NCBI RefSeq assembly: GCF_012926525.1 | Contig: NZ_JABBNI010000008.1 | Coordinates: forward strand, 84,882 to 148,881 | Direction of reading: 5' to 3' | DNA length: 64,000 bases | Source of the DNA: Clostridium muellerianum | GTDB lineage: Bacteria; Bacillota; Clostridia; Clostridiales; Clostridiaceae | Shown here: positions 36,513 to 46,400 of the stretch, piece after piece | How the letters are laid out: each line of letters begins with the position of its first letter | How positions within the stretch are numbered: position 1 is the first letter of the stretch | Notes under the pieces: generated by a model | The model's database searches: none | What the model saw: the letters and a program-made list of their open reading frames with translations, nothing else | What the model was told of the DNA's origin: nothing | Program-made: the position numbers and the translations under genes

Positions 36513-37136
36513 ATGAAAGATTACAAAGAATTATCAAAAATTGAATTTAATCGAGAGGCACAAAAATTTGATAACGCTAAGGGAATTGATATTTATAAGG
36601 TATGCCAGAATAGCTATTCATACATAATAGATGAAGTTAAAAAAGAAGAATTTCAATCGCTTGTGGATGTTGGCTGTGGAACAGGAAACTCAATTGAATT
36701 ATTAAGTAAAGAATTTCCTGAAAGAAAATATGTGGGAATTGACCTTGCAGAAAACATGATAGCAGTGGCCAATAAGAAAGCTATAAAAGGTGCTGAGTTT
36801 TTAGTTGGTGATGCAGAAAATCTTCCATTTGAAGAGGGACAATTTGATACTCTTATTTGTAAGGAAAGCTTTCATCATTATCCTAATGTAGAAAATTTCT
36901 TTAAAAGTGCCTATAAGGTTTTAAAAACAGGTGGTAGACTAATTATTTTAGATATGACAATTCTGGCATTAGGCAGATGGATTGATAACCATATATTATT
37001 TCCAATTATGAGAAAAGGAGATGCACATGTATATGGCTTACATGAAGTGGAGCTGTTATATATTTCTGCAGGTTTTCAAGTAGAACGTTCAGAGAAGCTT
37101 GGTAATATGCGATTTATCATCTGTGGAAGGAAGTGA
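36513..37136 (+). CDS. Class I SAM-dependent methyltransferase
   Basis: The protein is 207 residues from ATG 36513 (AAGGAG site at 36499-36504; an upstream ATG at 36495 overlaps it). Motif I is VDVGCGTGNS (about 53-62), followed by GIDLAENM, VGDAENLPFEEGQFD and KTGGRLIILD. The fold is UbiE-like; the methyl acceptor is unknown. The stop overlaps the ribosome binding site region of the next gene, so the two are coupled. Confidence 0.85.
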   Translation: MKDYKELSKIEFNREAQKFDNAKGIDIYKVCQNSYSYIIDEVKKEEFQSLVDVGCGTGNSIELLSKEFPERKYVGIDLAENMIAVANKKAIKGAEFLVGDAENLPFEEGQFDTLICKESFHHYPNVENFFKSAYKVLKTGGRLIILDMTILALGRWIDNHILFPIMRKGDAHVYGLHEVELLYISAGFQVERSEKLGNMRFIICGRK

Positions 37137-37141
37137 ATATT

Positions 37142-38107
37142 ATGAAAATATTAATATATGGAGCAGGTGTTTTAGGTTCTTATGCTGCTTATGAATTAAA
37201 TAGAGCAGGTCATGAGGTTACTATTCTAGCTAGAGGTAAAAGGTATGAAGAGTTAATGGAAAAAGAACTAGTAATTAGGCATTGGCTGCAAAGAAAAACA
37301 ACAGTAGATAAAATTAATGTAGTAAAGGAATTGTTACCAGAGGACTATTATGATGCAACTTTTATAGTCATGCAAAACTCACAGGTTGAAGCTGTATTGA
37401 GTACTATCAGTGCAAATGTTGGGTGTCCATTATTTGTATTTGTTGGCAATGAAGATAAAGCAAAAGAAGTAAGTTATAAAATTAAAAATGCAGCTAAAGG
37501 TAATCCTAGGATATTATTTGGATTTTTTAGTATTGGTGGAAGGCGCCAAGAGGGCAAAGTAATCAGTGTACATACAAAGCATCCAGATTTTGATATTGGA
37601 GATTTAGAAGGTGAAGATGATTATAAACCTATTATAGAAAAAATATTTAAGGCAACAAGTTTTAAAGTAAAATATCACGTGAATATGGAGGATTTCTTAA
37701 AATCTCATATTGCATTTATTATGCCATTAGCGTACTTAGCTTACATGTCAAATTGTGATTTGAGGAAAATAGCTTGGAATAAAAGTATATTAAACTCCGC
37801 TATTGATGCTATAATAGAAGGGCTTGAGGTATTAGTTAAGTTAGGATATAAAATCGATCCAGAGAGCAGTATGAAGCTAGTTAAAAATCACAGAAGAGCA
37901 GCTTATTTTGGATTAAAGATATGTGCAGCAACATCTATAGGTAGGTTGGCAATAAGCGATCATTGCAAATCAGCATATAGTGAAATGAAACATTTAGACA
38001 AGGCATTATTTGAATTGATAAAAAAATCAAATTTGCAAGCACCGAATATAAATAAACTTAGAGAATACTTAATAAAATATGAACATAAAAGGAATATACA
38101 AGAGTAA
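37142..38107 (+). CDS. Ketopantoate reductase (PanE/ApbA)-like protein
   Basis: The protein is 321 residues from ATG 37142. It has an N-terminal Rossmann motif GAGVLGSYAAYEL (about 7-19) and the ILARG segment, as in PanE/ApbA oxidoreductases. The C-terminal helical domain is diverged, so use of ketopantoate as substrate is doubtful. Clostridial relatives often sit beside regulators and are annotated as 2-dehydropantoate 2-reductase-like. The GGAAGG site lies in the end of the methyltransferase gene. Confidence 0.8.
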   Translation: MKILIYGAGVLGSYAAYELNRAGHEVTILARGKRYEELMEKELVIRHWLQRKTTVDKINVVKELLPEDYYDATFIVMQNSQVEAVLSTISANVGCPLFVFVGNEDKAKEVSYKIKNAAKGNPRILFGFFSIGGRRQEGKVISVHTKHPDFDIGDLEGEDDYKPIIEKIFKATSFKVKYHVNMEDFLKSHIAFIMPLAYLAYMSNCDLRKIAWNKSILNSAIDAIIEGLEVLVKLGYKIDPESSMKLVKNHRRAAYFGLKICAATSIGRLAISDHCKSAYSEMKHLDKALFELIKKSNLQAPNINKLREYLIKYEHKRNIQE

Positions 38108-38122
38108 TTAATATGCAAAAAA

Positions 38123-38255
38123 AGAAGGGTATTAAAAGATCCTAAAGAGCTTAAACAGGAAATATTAGAAACATCAGCAAAAATTTTTAATGAAAGAATT
38201 ATGTTTTTGTATAGAAAAGATGATTGATATTAATTTAGAAGAATGGCTGGAATAA
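38123..38255 (+). pseudogene. TetR-family remnant with internal deletion
   Basis: One frame reads KDPKELKQEILETSAKIFNE, the usual N-terminus of a TetR protein, and runs to TGA at 38225-38227. An overlapping frame starting at ATG 38220 reads MIDINLEEWLE to TAA 38253-38255, a plausible C-terminus. The helix-turn-helix and ligand domain between them are gone. It is probably the original regulator of the upstream methyltransferase/PanE pair. Confidence 0.55.
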
Positions 38256-38275
38256 TATAATATGGATTTCCAGCC
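38245..38275 (-). terminator. Hairpin, terminator of AraC gene
   Basis: An 8-bp stem (GGCTGGAA with TTCCAGCC, 38245-38252 and 38268-38275) lies 35 bp past the stop of the minus-strand AraC gene and also after the TetR fossil. No strong T-run on either side. Confidence 0.5.
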
Positions 38276-38310
38276 GCTTATACAATACATAGTATAAATT
38301 ATTATTATAT

Positions 38311-39270
38311 CTAGTTCATAAATTTTCGGTATTCACTAGGAAGAATACCGACATTTCTTTGAAACAATTCTGCAAATCGGCTGGCATTGGAATATCCTAC
38401 AGTTTTAGCTATCTGTGCAATACTCAATTCTGTGTTGGAAAGCAGAAATTCAGCTTGTCCAATACGTGCTTGCTGGATATATTCTGTGATAGTACAGCCA
38501 TTTACCTGTTTAAAGGTCTTTTTTAATTTTGTTTGTCCCATACAAGCAATTTTAGATAGTTGATGAAGGTTAAGGGAATATGTAGCATGATCGTTGATAT
38601 AAGAGGTAACATTTTTTATTTGTTCTTTATCAGTTTCAGAAATATGCTTGTGTTCTTTGCTGCATTTATGGAAATGTTCCACTACTAGAGAAACTGCTTC
38701 ATTTACCTTTGCTTCGTAGAATAGCTTTGCACTTATGCCATTTCCACGGTATTCGGCTACTTGGTTCAGAAGCAGTAGCATTTCTGGAAAATTAGATGTT
38801 TCGTCAATAGAGCAGAAAGCCTCATAAGGATTGATATAATCTTCTGGATATTTTTCTTTTAGATAACTTATATAATAGTCTGGAAGGATCTCAATGCCAA
38901 CGGATTTTACAGGCATTCGCTTGTGAATGACAGCTTTATAGGTATTATGATTTCCTATGTATGTCTTAATACAATTGGCATTAATTCTTCGATATGGATT
39001 CAGCTCGTGACCGGTAATAGATTGATAATAAGAAATACTCATACATTCTGGCATCATACATTCAAATAAGTAATCTTCATGAAAAGAAAAATCGTGTATT
39101 TTGATAACAAATAAATTTGTTTTAGAATAAACCCAGTAAAATCCTTCCCCTAATTCTTTGGAAAGAGCAAAGGTCTGACCACAGCAGTTAAATTTATCAT
39201 TTGATTCCACGGGAAAAAATCCTCTCTCTGTCAATATGGTCTCATAAAAGCATGCAATCCTATCTTTCAT
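38311..39270 (-). CDS. AraC-family regulator divergent from ABC pair 3
   Basis: This 319-residue AraC protein is of a different subfamily from those at 25784 and 57368: the N-terminal half has CCGQTFALSKELGEGFYWVYSKTNLFVIKI and YYQSITGHELNPY. The C-terminal double helix-turn-helix (about 215-315) ends LSIAQIAKTVGYSNASRFAELFQRNVGILPSEYR. It is transcribed away from ABC pair 3 across a 357-bp region, the usual arrangement for a divergent activator. AGGAGG precedes the ATG. Confidence 0.88.
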   Translation of the reverse strand: MKDRIACFYETILTERGFFPVESNDKFNCCGQTFALSKELGEGFYWVYSKTNLFVIKIHDFSFHEDYLFECMMPECMSISYYQSITGHELNPYRRINANCIKTYIGNHNTYKAVIHKRMPVKSVGIEILPDYYISYLKEKYPEDYINPYEAFCSIDETSNFPEMLLLLNQVAEYRGNGISAKLFYEAKVNEAVSLVVEHFHKCSKEHKHISETDKEQIKNVTSYINDHATYSLNLHQLSKIACMGQTKLKKTFKQVNGCTITEYIQQARIGQAEFLLSNTELSIAQIAKTVGYSNASRFAELFQRNVGILPSEYRKFMN

Positions 39271-39627
39271 AGATCCTCCTTATAAAAATATAAAAATATG
39301 CTTTTGGCAAATAAGAATTCTCAGCATTTTTTAAAAATTAAATTTTTAATGCCTTAATCGGACGTAAATTGAACACGATTAGACATAACTAACTCCATTC
39401 TATTGAAAGCTATAAGGTTGTATGATAATTTATTTAATGAGGTTAGTTAAAACTAACACTTATTATAATAACATATATTCTTGGAACGTCAAGAATAAAA
39501 AACTTATCTAAAATGGATAAAATTATATTTGTTGTTATCCATGATACAGAACTTATTGGTAGTTGTTGTACAAAAATCATACACTTGGACAAATTAATAT
39601 AGGTTTTATGAAAGGAGAGGATTCTAA
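39271..39627. other. Divergent control region of ABC pair 3
   Basis: It holds the palindrome GTTAGTTaaAACTAAC (39442-39457) with a TATAAT hexamer at 39463-39468 just after it, and a half-site AACTAACT at 39387-39394. No coding potential. The palindrome sits where a repressor would block the TATAAT. Confidence 0.6.
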
Positions 39628-41394
39628 ATGAAAAAAGAATCTAGTATAAAAAAGCTGTTTGCATATGCTGGAAGTTTTAAGTATTTAACAATAGCTTCAT
39701 GGATATTGTCTGCAGCAAGTGCTCTTATAGCATTGATACCTTTTGTTTTTATATGGAAAATTATTAGAGAGGCTTTGAAGGCTGCACCAAATTTCAGTAA
39801 TGCAGAAAATCTCACATACTATGGATGGATGGCGGTGCTTTTTTCTGTTTTGTCTATGGCCATTTATTTAGGAGCTTTAATGTGTTCCCATATAGCTGCA
39901 TTTCGTGTGCAGGCAAATATAAGATCAAAGACTATGCACCATATTCTTACATTACCCTTAGGATTCATGAACGATATTGGAAGTGGAAAACTTAGAAAAA
40001 TTGTTAATGAATCCAGTGCAGCAACAGAAACTTATTTGGCACATCAATTGCCAGATCGTGCAGGTGCTCTAGCAACTCCTTTTGGTTTACTTGCAGTGCT
40101 TTTGTTTTTTGACTTTCGCCTAGGGCTTTTGAGCTTAATACCAGTTGTGATAGCTTTTGCAATTATGTCAGCAATGACTGGGTCTAGAATGCAGCAGAAA
40201 ATGAAAGAATATCAGAATTCCTTGGAACAGATGTCAAATGAAGCAGTAGAATATGTACGAGGTATACCTGTAGTAAAAACTTTTGGTCAGTCCGTTTTTT
40301 CTTTTAAACGATTTAAAGCATCCATTGATAATTATGAAAAGTGGGTGGTTTCTTATACCAAAGACTTACGTATGCCAATGATACTTTATACTACAGCTAT
40401 TAATGCAGTTTTTGCGGTACTAATTGCAGCAGCTTTATTTTTCACAAGAAATGGAGTTACTAATGATTTTTTATTAAATCTTTTGTTTTACATCATTATT
40501 ACCCCAATTATAACTGTTACTTTGAACAAAATTATGTATTCCAGTGAAAATATGATGATTGTGGAGGATGCGTTAGATAGAATTGATAGTATATTGAATA
40601 TGAGACCATTGTATGAAAATGCAGCACCTAAGCATCCTAAGGATAATTCTATTATACTTAAAGATGTATCATTTTGTTATAAAGATGCACAGGAGAATGC
40701 ATTAAAGCACATTTCATTGAAAATTAATCCTGGTGAGCATGTGGCTTTTGTAGGACCTTCTGGTGGTGGAAAAACAACTTTAGCTAGTGTAATAGCACGT
40801 TTTTGGGATGTGGATAGTGGTAAAGTTTCTATAGGTGGAATAGATGTGAAAGATATTTCAAAAGAAGAACTGATGAATATTGTTTCATTTGTATTTCAAG
40901 ACAGCAAGCTTTTGAAAACTTCAATTTTTGAAAATGTTCGTCTTGGAAAACGCGATGCAACCAGAGAAGAAGTATTAAAAGCGTTAAAGGATGCTCAGTG
41001 TGAGGATATTATAGAAAAAATGACAGATGGAATGGATACAATAATTGGTACAAAAGGAAATTACCTTTCTGGAGGTGAAGCACAGCGTATTTCTATTGCT
41101 AGAGCTATGCTTAAAAATTCACCTATTCTAATACTGGATGAAGCTACTGCCTTTGCTGATCCTGATAATGAATCAAAGGTACAAGTTGCCTTTTCTACTT
41201 TATCAAAAGGAAAAACAGTTATTATGATAGCACATAGACTGTCTACTGTAGTAGGAGCAGATTGTGTTTATGTTCTAAAGGATGGAGAGATATGTGAATA
41301 TGGAAGTCATGATAAACTAGTACAGCAGCATGGATTATATGAACATATGTGGAGTGAGTATAACCTTGCTGCTAAATGGAAGGTTGGTGCTTAA
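39628..41394 (+). CDS. ABC half-transporter, pair 3 first subunit
   Basis: The 588-residue protein has an exporter-fold membrane domain (about 15-320) and an ATPase domain with Walker A GPSGGGKTT, Q-loop VFQDSKLL, signature LSGGEAQR and Walker B LILDEATAF. It is paralogous to the first subunits of pairs 1 and 2. The AAAGGAGAGG site precedes the ATG. It is followed after two bases by its partner. Confidence 0.88.
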   Translation: MKKESSIKKLFAYAGSFKYLTIASWILSAASALIALIPFVFIWKIIREALKAAPNFSNAENLTYYGWMAVLFSVLSMAIYLGALMCSHIAAFRVQANIRSKTMHHILTLPLGFMNDIGSGKLRKIVNESSAATETYLAHQLPDRAGALATPFGLLAVLLFFDFRLGLLSLIPVVIAFAIMSAMTGSRMQQKMKEYQNSLEQMSNEAVEYVRGIPVVKTFGQSVFSFKRFKASIDNYEKWVVSYTKDLRMPMILYTTAINAVFAVLIAAALFFTRNGVTNDFLLNLLFYIIITPIITVTLNKIMYSSENMMIVEDALDRIDSILNMRPLYENAAPKHPKDNSIILKDVSFCYKDAQENALKHISLKINPGEHVAFVGPSGGGKTTLASVIARFWDVDSGKVSIGGIDVKDISKEELMNIVSFVFQDSKLLKTSIFENVRLGKRDATREEVLKALKDAQCEDIIEKMTDGMDTIIGTKGNYLSGGEAQRISIARAMLKNSPILILDEATAFADPDNESKVQVAFSTLSKGKTVIMIAHRLSTVVGADCVYVLKDGEICEYGSHDKLVQQHGLYEHMWSEYNLAAKWKVGA

Positions 41395-41396
41395 AA

Positions 41397-43133
41397 ATGA
41401 AATTAATAGAAAAATTACAACATAAGTATGCGCTTTCAGAAAAAGGTGCAAAGGATATGATAAAAGCATTTGTTGCATGTAGCTTATCTAATATTGTATT
41501 AATGGTGCCTGTAGGTCTTCTTTATTATCTTGTTGGTGATTTAATGCATAAAAATATTGGTACAAAAAATGTTTCACTCTATGTAATTGGAATTGTAGTA
41601 TGTCTTTTACTTATAGCCATTACCACATATTTTCAGTATAATAAAACCTTCTTTGCAACCTATGTAGAGAGTGGTGTGAGAAGAATAACACTAGCTGAGA
41701 AGCTAAGAAAACTTCCACTTTCTTTCTTTGGAAAAAAGGATTTATCTGATTTAACAAGTACAATTATGGCAGATTGTTCTACCATAGAAATAGCATCTTC
41801 ACATTGGATACCAGAGCTTATTGGTTCTATTATCTCAACATTTATTGTTGCACTTAGTTTATTCTTCTTTGATTTTCGTATGGCCATTGCAGCGCTATGG
41901 GTACTGCCTGTTTCCTTTATAATTGTACTGCTTTCATCAAAAGTGCAGCATACATTAGGAAAAAAGCAGATGAATGTAAAGATGGCTTGTGCAGATGGAA
42001 TTCAAGAATGCCTAGAATCTGTGAGAGATTTGAAATCAAACAATGCAGAAGCAGACTATATGAAGGAATTAAATGTAAAAATTAAAAATGTTGAAAAACG
42101 GGCAATTATTACAGAACTTGGAACAGCTGCTTTTGTTGTGTCTGCGCAAATGGTTTTAAAACTTGGAATTGCTACAGTTGCACTGGCTGGTGGAATATTT
42201 CTTATGGATGGAAGTTTAGATCTTTTGACTTTCTTTATGTTTTTGCTTTTAGTATCAAGATTATATGATCCAATGCAGATGTCATTACAAAATCTAGCGG
42301 CTATCATTTCAGCTAATGTTCAATGTGAACGTATGGAGGAAATTCTTGAACATGACATGCAGCTTGGTACAGAAAAGCTTACAAATAAAGGATATGATAT
42401 TGTATTTGATCATGTTGTATTTGCTTATGATAATAAAGAAACTGTGTTAAAAGATGTATCTTTTACTGCTAAACAAGGAGAAGTTACAGCACTGATTGGT
42501 CCATCAGGTGGCGGAAAGACCACTGTATCAAGGCTAGCATCACGTTTTTGGGATGTTAGCAAAGGAAAAATTACTGTAGGAGGTATGGAGGTTTCAAAGA
42601 TTGATCCAGAGAGGTTAATGAGCCTGTACTCTATTGTTTTTCAAGAGGTTACTTTATTTAATAATTCTGTTATGGAAAATATTCGAATTGGAAGAAAAAG
42701 TGCCACAGATGAGGAAGTTATACAGGCTGCCAAGCTTGCACATTGCGATGAATTTATAGAAAAAATGCCAAAGGGTTGGAATACTATGATTGGTGAAAAT
42801 GGTTCAGAGCTTTCTGGTGGGGAACGCCAAAGGATATCTATTGCTAGAGCGTTTTTAAAAGATGCACCTATTATACTTTTAGATGAAGCCACAGCTTCAT
42901 TGGATGTTGAGAATGAAACTATGATTCAGGAATCATTATCACGTCTTATTAAGAATAAAACGGTACTTATCATTGCACATAGAATGAGAACAGTAGCAGG
43001 TGCGCATAAAATTGTAGTATTAAAGAATGGTATTGTTGCTGAAGAGGGGAAACCTGATATATTAGCTAAAGAAGGGGAGATATATAAACATATGAATAAA
43101 GTTCAGTTGGAGGCTGCTTCTTGGCAATTTTAG
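41397..43133 (+). CDS. ABC half-transporter, pair 3 second subunit
   Basis: The protein is 578 residues from ATG 41397, two bases after the previous stop. The membrane domain is followed by an ATPase domain with Walker A GPSGGGKTT, Q-loop VFQEVTLF, signature LSGGERQR and Walker B ILLDEATAS. It is the most diverged of the six subunits. Heterodimer with the preceding protein; three such pairs lie within 16 kb. Confidence 0.88.
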   Translation: MKLIEKLQHKYALSEKGAKDMIKAFVACSLSNIVLMVPVGLLYYLVGDLMHKNIGTKNVSLYVIGIVVCLLLIAITTYFQYNKTFFATYVESGVRRITLAEKLRKLPLSFFGKKDLSDLTSTIMADCSTIEIASSHWIPELIGSIISTFIVALSLFFFDFRMAIAALWVLPVSFIIVLLSSKVQHTLGKKQMNVKMACADGIQECLESVRDLKSNNAEADYMKELNVKIKNVEKRAIITELGTAAFVVSAQMVLKLGIATVALAGGIFLMDGSLDLLTFFMFLLLVSRLYDPMQMSLQNLAAIISANVQCERMEEILEHDMQLGTEKLTNKGYDIVFDHVVFAYDNKETVLKDVSFTAKQGEVTALIGPSGGGKTTVSRLASRFWDVSKGKITVGGMEVSKIDPERLMSLYSIVFQEVTLFNNSVMENIRIGRKSATDEEVIQAAKLAHCDEFIEKMPKGWNTMIGENGSELSGGERQRISIARAFLKDAPIILLDEATASLDVENETMIQESLSRLIKNKTVLIIAHRMRTVAGAHKIVVLKNGIVAEEGKPDILAKEGEIYKHMNKVQLEAASWQF

Positions 43134-43454
43134 TATCATCACTTATTTTAATGTTTACTATGAATAAAAAAATAAAAAACTGTTTGGAGTGAAAAAAGAC
43201 TAAATAGAGTAGTAATAAAGAAAGTTTTTTTATATAATAGTGCTAGGTTAGTTATAACTAACTTAGCACTATTATTGATATACTTAATATCCACTTTCTT
43301 TCAAATTTATTCTAATGCATATTTTTAAAAAGTAAAAGAGAAATTAAGCAATAAGTATTAAACTAATATTTGATAGGTTATGAAAGGGTGTAATAATAAA
43401 AAGTATTTCAATTATATACAGTATATACAGACAAAAAATAAGGGGGGAATCTAT
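43134..43454. other. Region between ABC pair 3 and giant surface protein
   Basis: It contains the 42-bp palindrome at 43234-43275 and the GGGGGGAA ribosome binding site (43441-43448) of the next gene. No clear -35/-10 pair and no supportable gene. Confidence 0.5.
43234..43275. repeat. 42-bp near-perfect palindrome with GTTAGTTATAACTAAC core
   Basis: Twenty of 21 base pairs match across the dyad at 43254/43255, with a single g/t mismatch (43246 and 43263). The 16-bp core is identical in type to sites at 39442 and 50782. With no loop it is a poor terminator hairpin; an operator or cruciform is more likely, but the site also lies about 100 bp past the ABC pair 3 stop, so termination cannot be excluded. 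Confidence 0.75.
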
Positions 43455-46400
43455 TTGAAATCAAAAAGAATTTTAGGATTAATAGTAAGTACTGTAATGT
43501 TATTTTCAACTACAGTTTTTGCAGATTCTTCATATTCATTGAACCAAAAAAGAATTTTTGGGGGAGATAGATATGAAACTTCAGCACTTATAAGTAAAAA
43601 TGGTTGGGAAACAGCATCTACTGTAGTAATATGTAATGGAGAAAATTTTCCAGATGCACTTTGTGCAGCACCTCTTGCTAAAAAGTATAATGCACCAATT
43701 TTACTTACCAACAAATCAGACTTGAGTGAAAGTACAAAGAAAGAGTTATCAAGACTAAATCCTAGCAAAATAATAATCATAGGTGGAAGTGGAGTTATAA
43801 CTGATACAGTGGTATCTGAAATAAAAACTATAGTACCTAAAGACGCTGATATAACAAGACTTGGAGGTGCTACAAGATATGATACTTCAAAGATAATTGC
43901 AGATAAAGTTGGAAAAAGCTCTTCAATAGTTTTAGTTTCAGGTAAAGCTCCAGCAGATGCACTTTCCATAAGTTATATAGCAGCAAATAAGGGTATGCCA
44001 ATTTTATTGGCAGATAATAAAGATTCTATACTAGATTATTCAAAAAATAACAGTGTGGAGAAAGCTTATATAATAGGTGGAGAATCTGTCATATCAAAAG
44101 ATATAGATAGTATATTTAAAAATAATGAAAGAATATATGGAAAAGATAGATATGACAGCAATGAGAAAATACTTGAGAAATTTAAAGATGATATAAACTT
44201 TAGCAATATATACTTGGCATCTGCAGAGTATAATGGAATTGATCAATTTGCAGATGCACTATCTGTTTCAGCTTTAGCAGCTAAAAATTGCAATCCTATA
44301 ATACTGGTAAATGGTAACATAAATAAGGATTCAGTTAGTATAATAAAATCTAAAGTTAATAAGGATAGTAAAATAACAGCATTAGGAGGAACTCAACTTG
44401 TAGCTGAAAATATATTAGCTGATTTAGCAAATGTAAAATCTTCTAATGAAGAAAAAAAGCCAAGTAAATCAAGCAGTGGTGGAAGTGGAGGAAGCGGAGG
44501 ATCATCTTCTAGTACTTATACATTTGCAGGTGGAAATGGTACTGTATCTTCTCCTTATGAAATTGCTAGTGCTGCACAACTTAATAAAGTGCGAGACTAT
44601 CTTGATAAAAATTTTGTACTTACAGCTGATATAGATTTATCAAGTTATGCAAACTGGGAACCTATCGGCACTTTTAAACCTATATCTGATAAACCAGAAG
44701 ATGAAGAAACACCAGATCCTAAGGCGGCATTTAGAGGAAGTTTTAATGGTAACGGTCATACTATTTCTAATTTGAAAATTGATCGTAAAAATATGGGAAT
44801 AGGATTATTTGGTTGCATTACTCAAAATGAAAATAAATCTGTTGTTATTCATAACTTGATAGTAAAAAATGTAAGTGTAACTGGATACAATGATTTAATT
44901 GGTGGAGTAATAGGACATCAGGCAGCAGGATCACCAATAGAAAAAATAGAACTTATTGGTGATAACAAAATTACTGGAAATGATAAAAGTGCTAATGTAG
45001 GTGGAATTGTTGGTGGTGCAATGGATTCTAATATTACCGATTGTAAATCAGAAGCAAATATAATTGTTAATGGTGATGGAAACAATCTAGTGGGAATATT
45101 AGGAGGTGGACTTGGAAACTGTTCCTTAAGTGGTTGTAGTGCTAAAGGTAGTATTACTGTTAATGGAAAAGAAGTCTACTCTATAGGTGGTCTTGCAGGC
45201 TGCATTCATGAAGGAGCATACGTAAAAAACTGCAGTTCAGATGTAACCATTTCTGCTGCTGAAAAAGACTTCATGATTGGAGGCTTGATAGGACATGCTG
45301 GAACTTTTGATGAAAACGGTCCTACTGTAATTTCAAACTGCACTGTGAAGGCAAATATCAAAGCAGCTGAAAATGCTTCACGTATAGGTGGTGTGGTAGG
45401 TAGTGGATTTTATATAGATGGTTTTGAGTATTATCCTACTCCTTCTGTATATAAAGTAGAAAATTGTAATACTGAAGGCAGCATTGTTGGTGGTAAAGAA
45501 GTTGGCACTGTTGCAGGTTATGCTTATAATTCTGTTTTAGAAAATTGTACAAGTACTATGACTATTAATGACAAAGCAGATGCATCTCAAATTGGAAAAT
45601 CAGATACAGAAGCTTCACTGTTTGCAGGAGGAAGCGGTACTAAATCCGATCCATATCAGATTGATAATGCTAGTCAATTGAATAAGGTAAGAAGATATTT
45701 AAATAAGAATTATATATTAACAAAAGATATAGATTTATCTACCTATGAGAATTGGGAACCTATTGGTGAATTTAAACCTGTATCTGATAAACCAGAGGAT
45801 GAGGAAACACCTAATATAAACTTTGCTTTTTCAGGTATCTTTAATGGAAATGGACATAAGATTTCCAATATCCATATTTCCAGAGATAACTCTTCAGGAG
45901 TAGGATTATTTGGTTGTGTTGCTGGAGACAATGCTTTTATTCAAAATCTTGTAGTGGAAAATGTCACAGCTTCAGGTAAACAGTTAGTTGGAGCTGTTAT
46001 CGGATATGGTTCTTTTAAAAATGATGCAGAATCAATTTCACTTATCGGTAAAAACAGTATCAAAGGTGGTTTCCTTGTAGGTGGTATAGTAGGTGGTGGA
46101 TTTTGCAATATTAAAAATTGTAATGCAAACGCAGATGTTATTTTAATTGGAGATAATGCACAAGGCATAGGTGTATTAGCTGGTGGTATGGAAGCTTGTT
46201 CTTTAATTAGCTGTAGTGCAACAGGTACTGTAACAGCATCAGGTAATGGAAACTTTAGTATTGCAGGTTTATCTGGTGCGGCGCAAGAAAGTCCATCTGT
46301 AGAGAATTGTAATGCAGATGTAACAATAATTGTTGGAGAAAACAGCAGTATGGTTGGAGGACTTTTAGGAAATGCAGGAACTTATGACATAGAAAAACCA

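Noticed and set aside
38311..39270. Grouping this AraC protein with those at 25784 and 57368
   Set aside because: The sensor domains differ (no CREG motif region); only the DNA-binding domain is alike, as in all AraC proteins.
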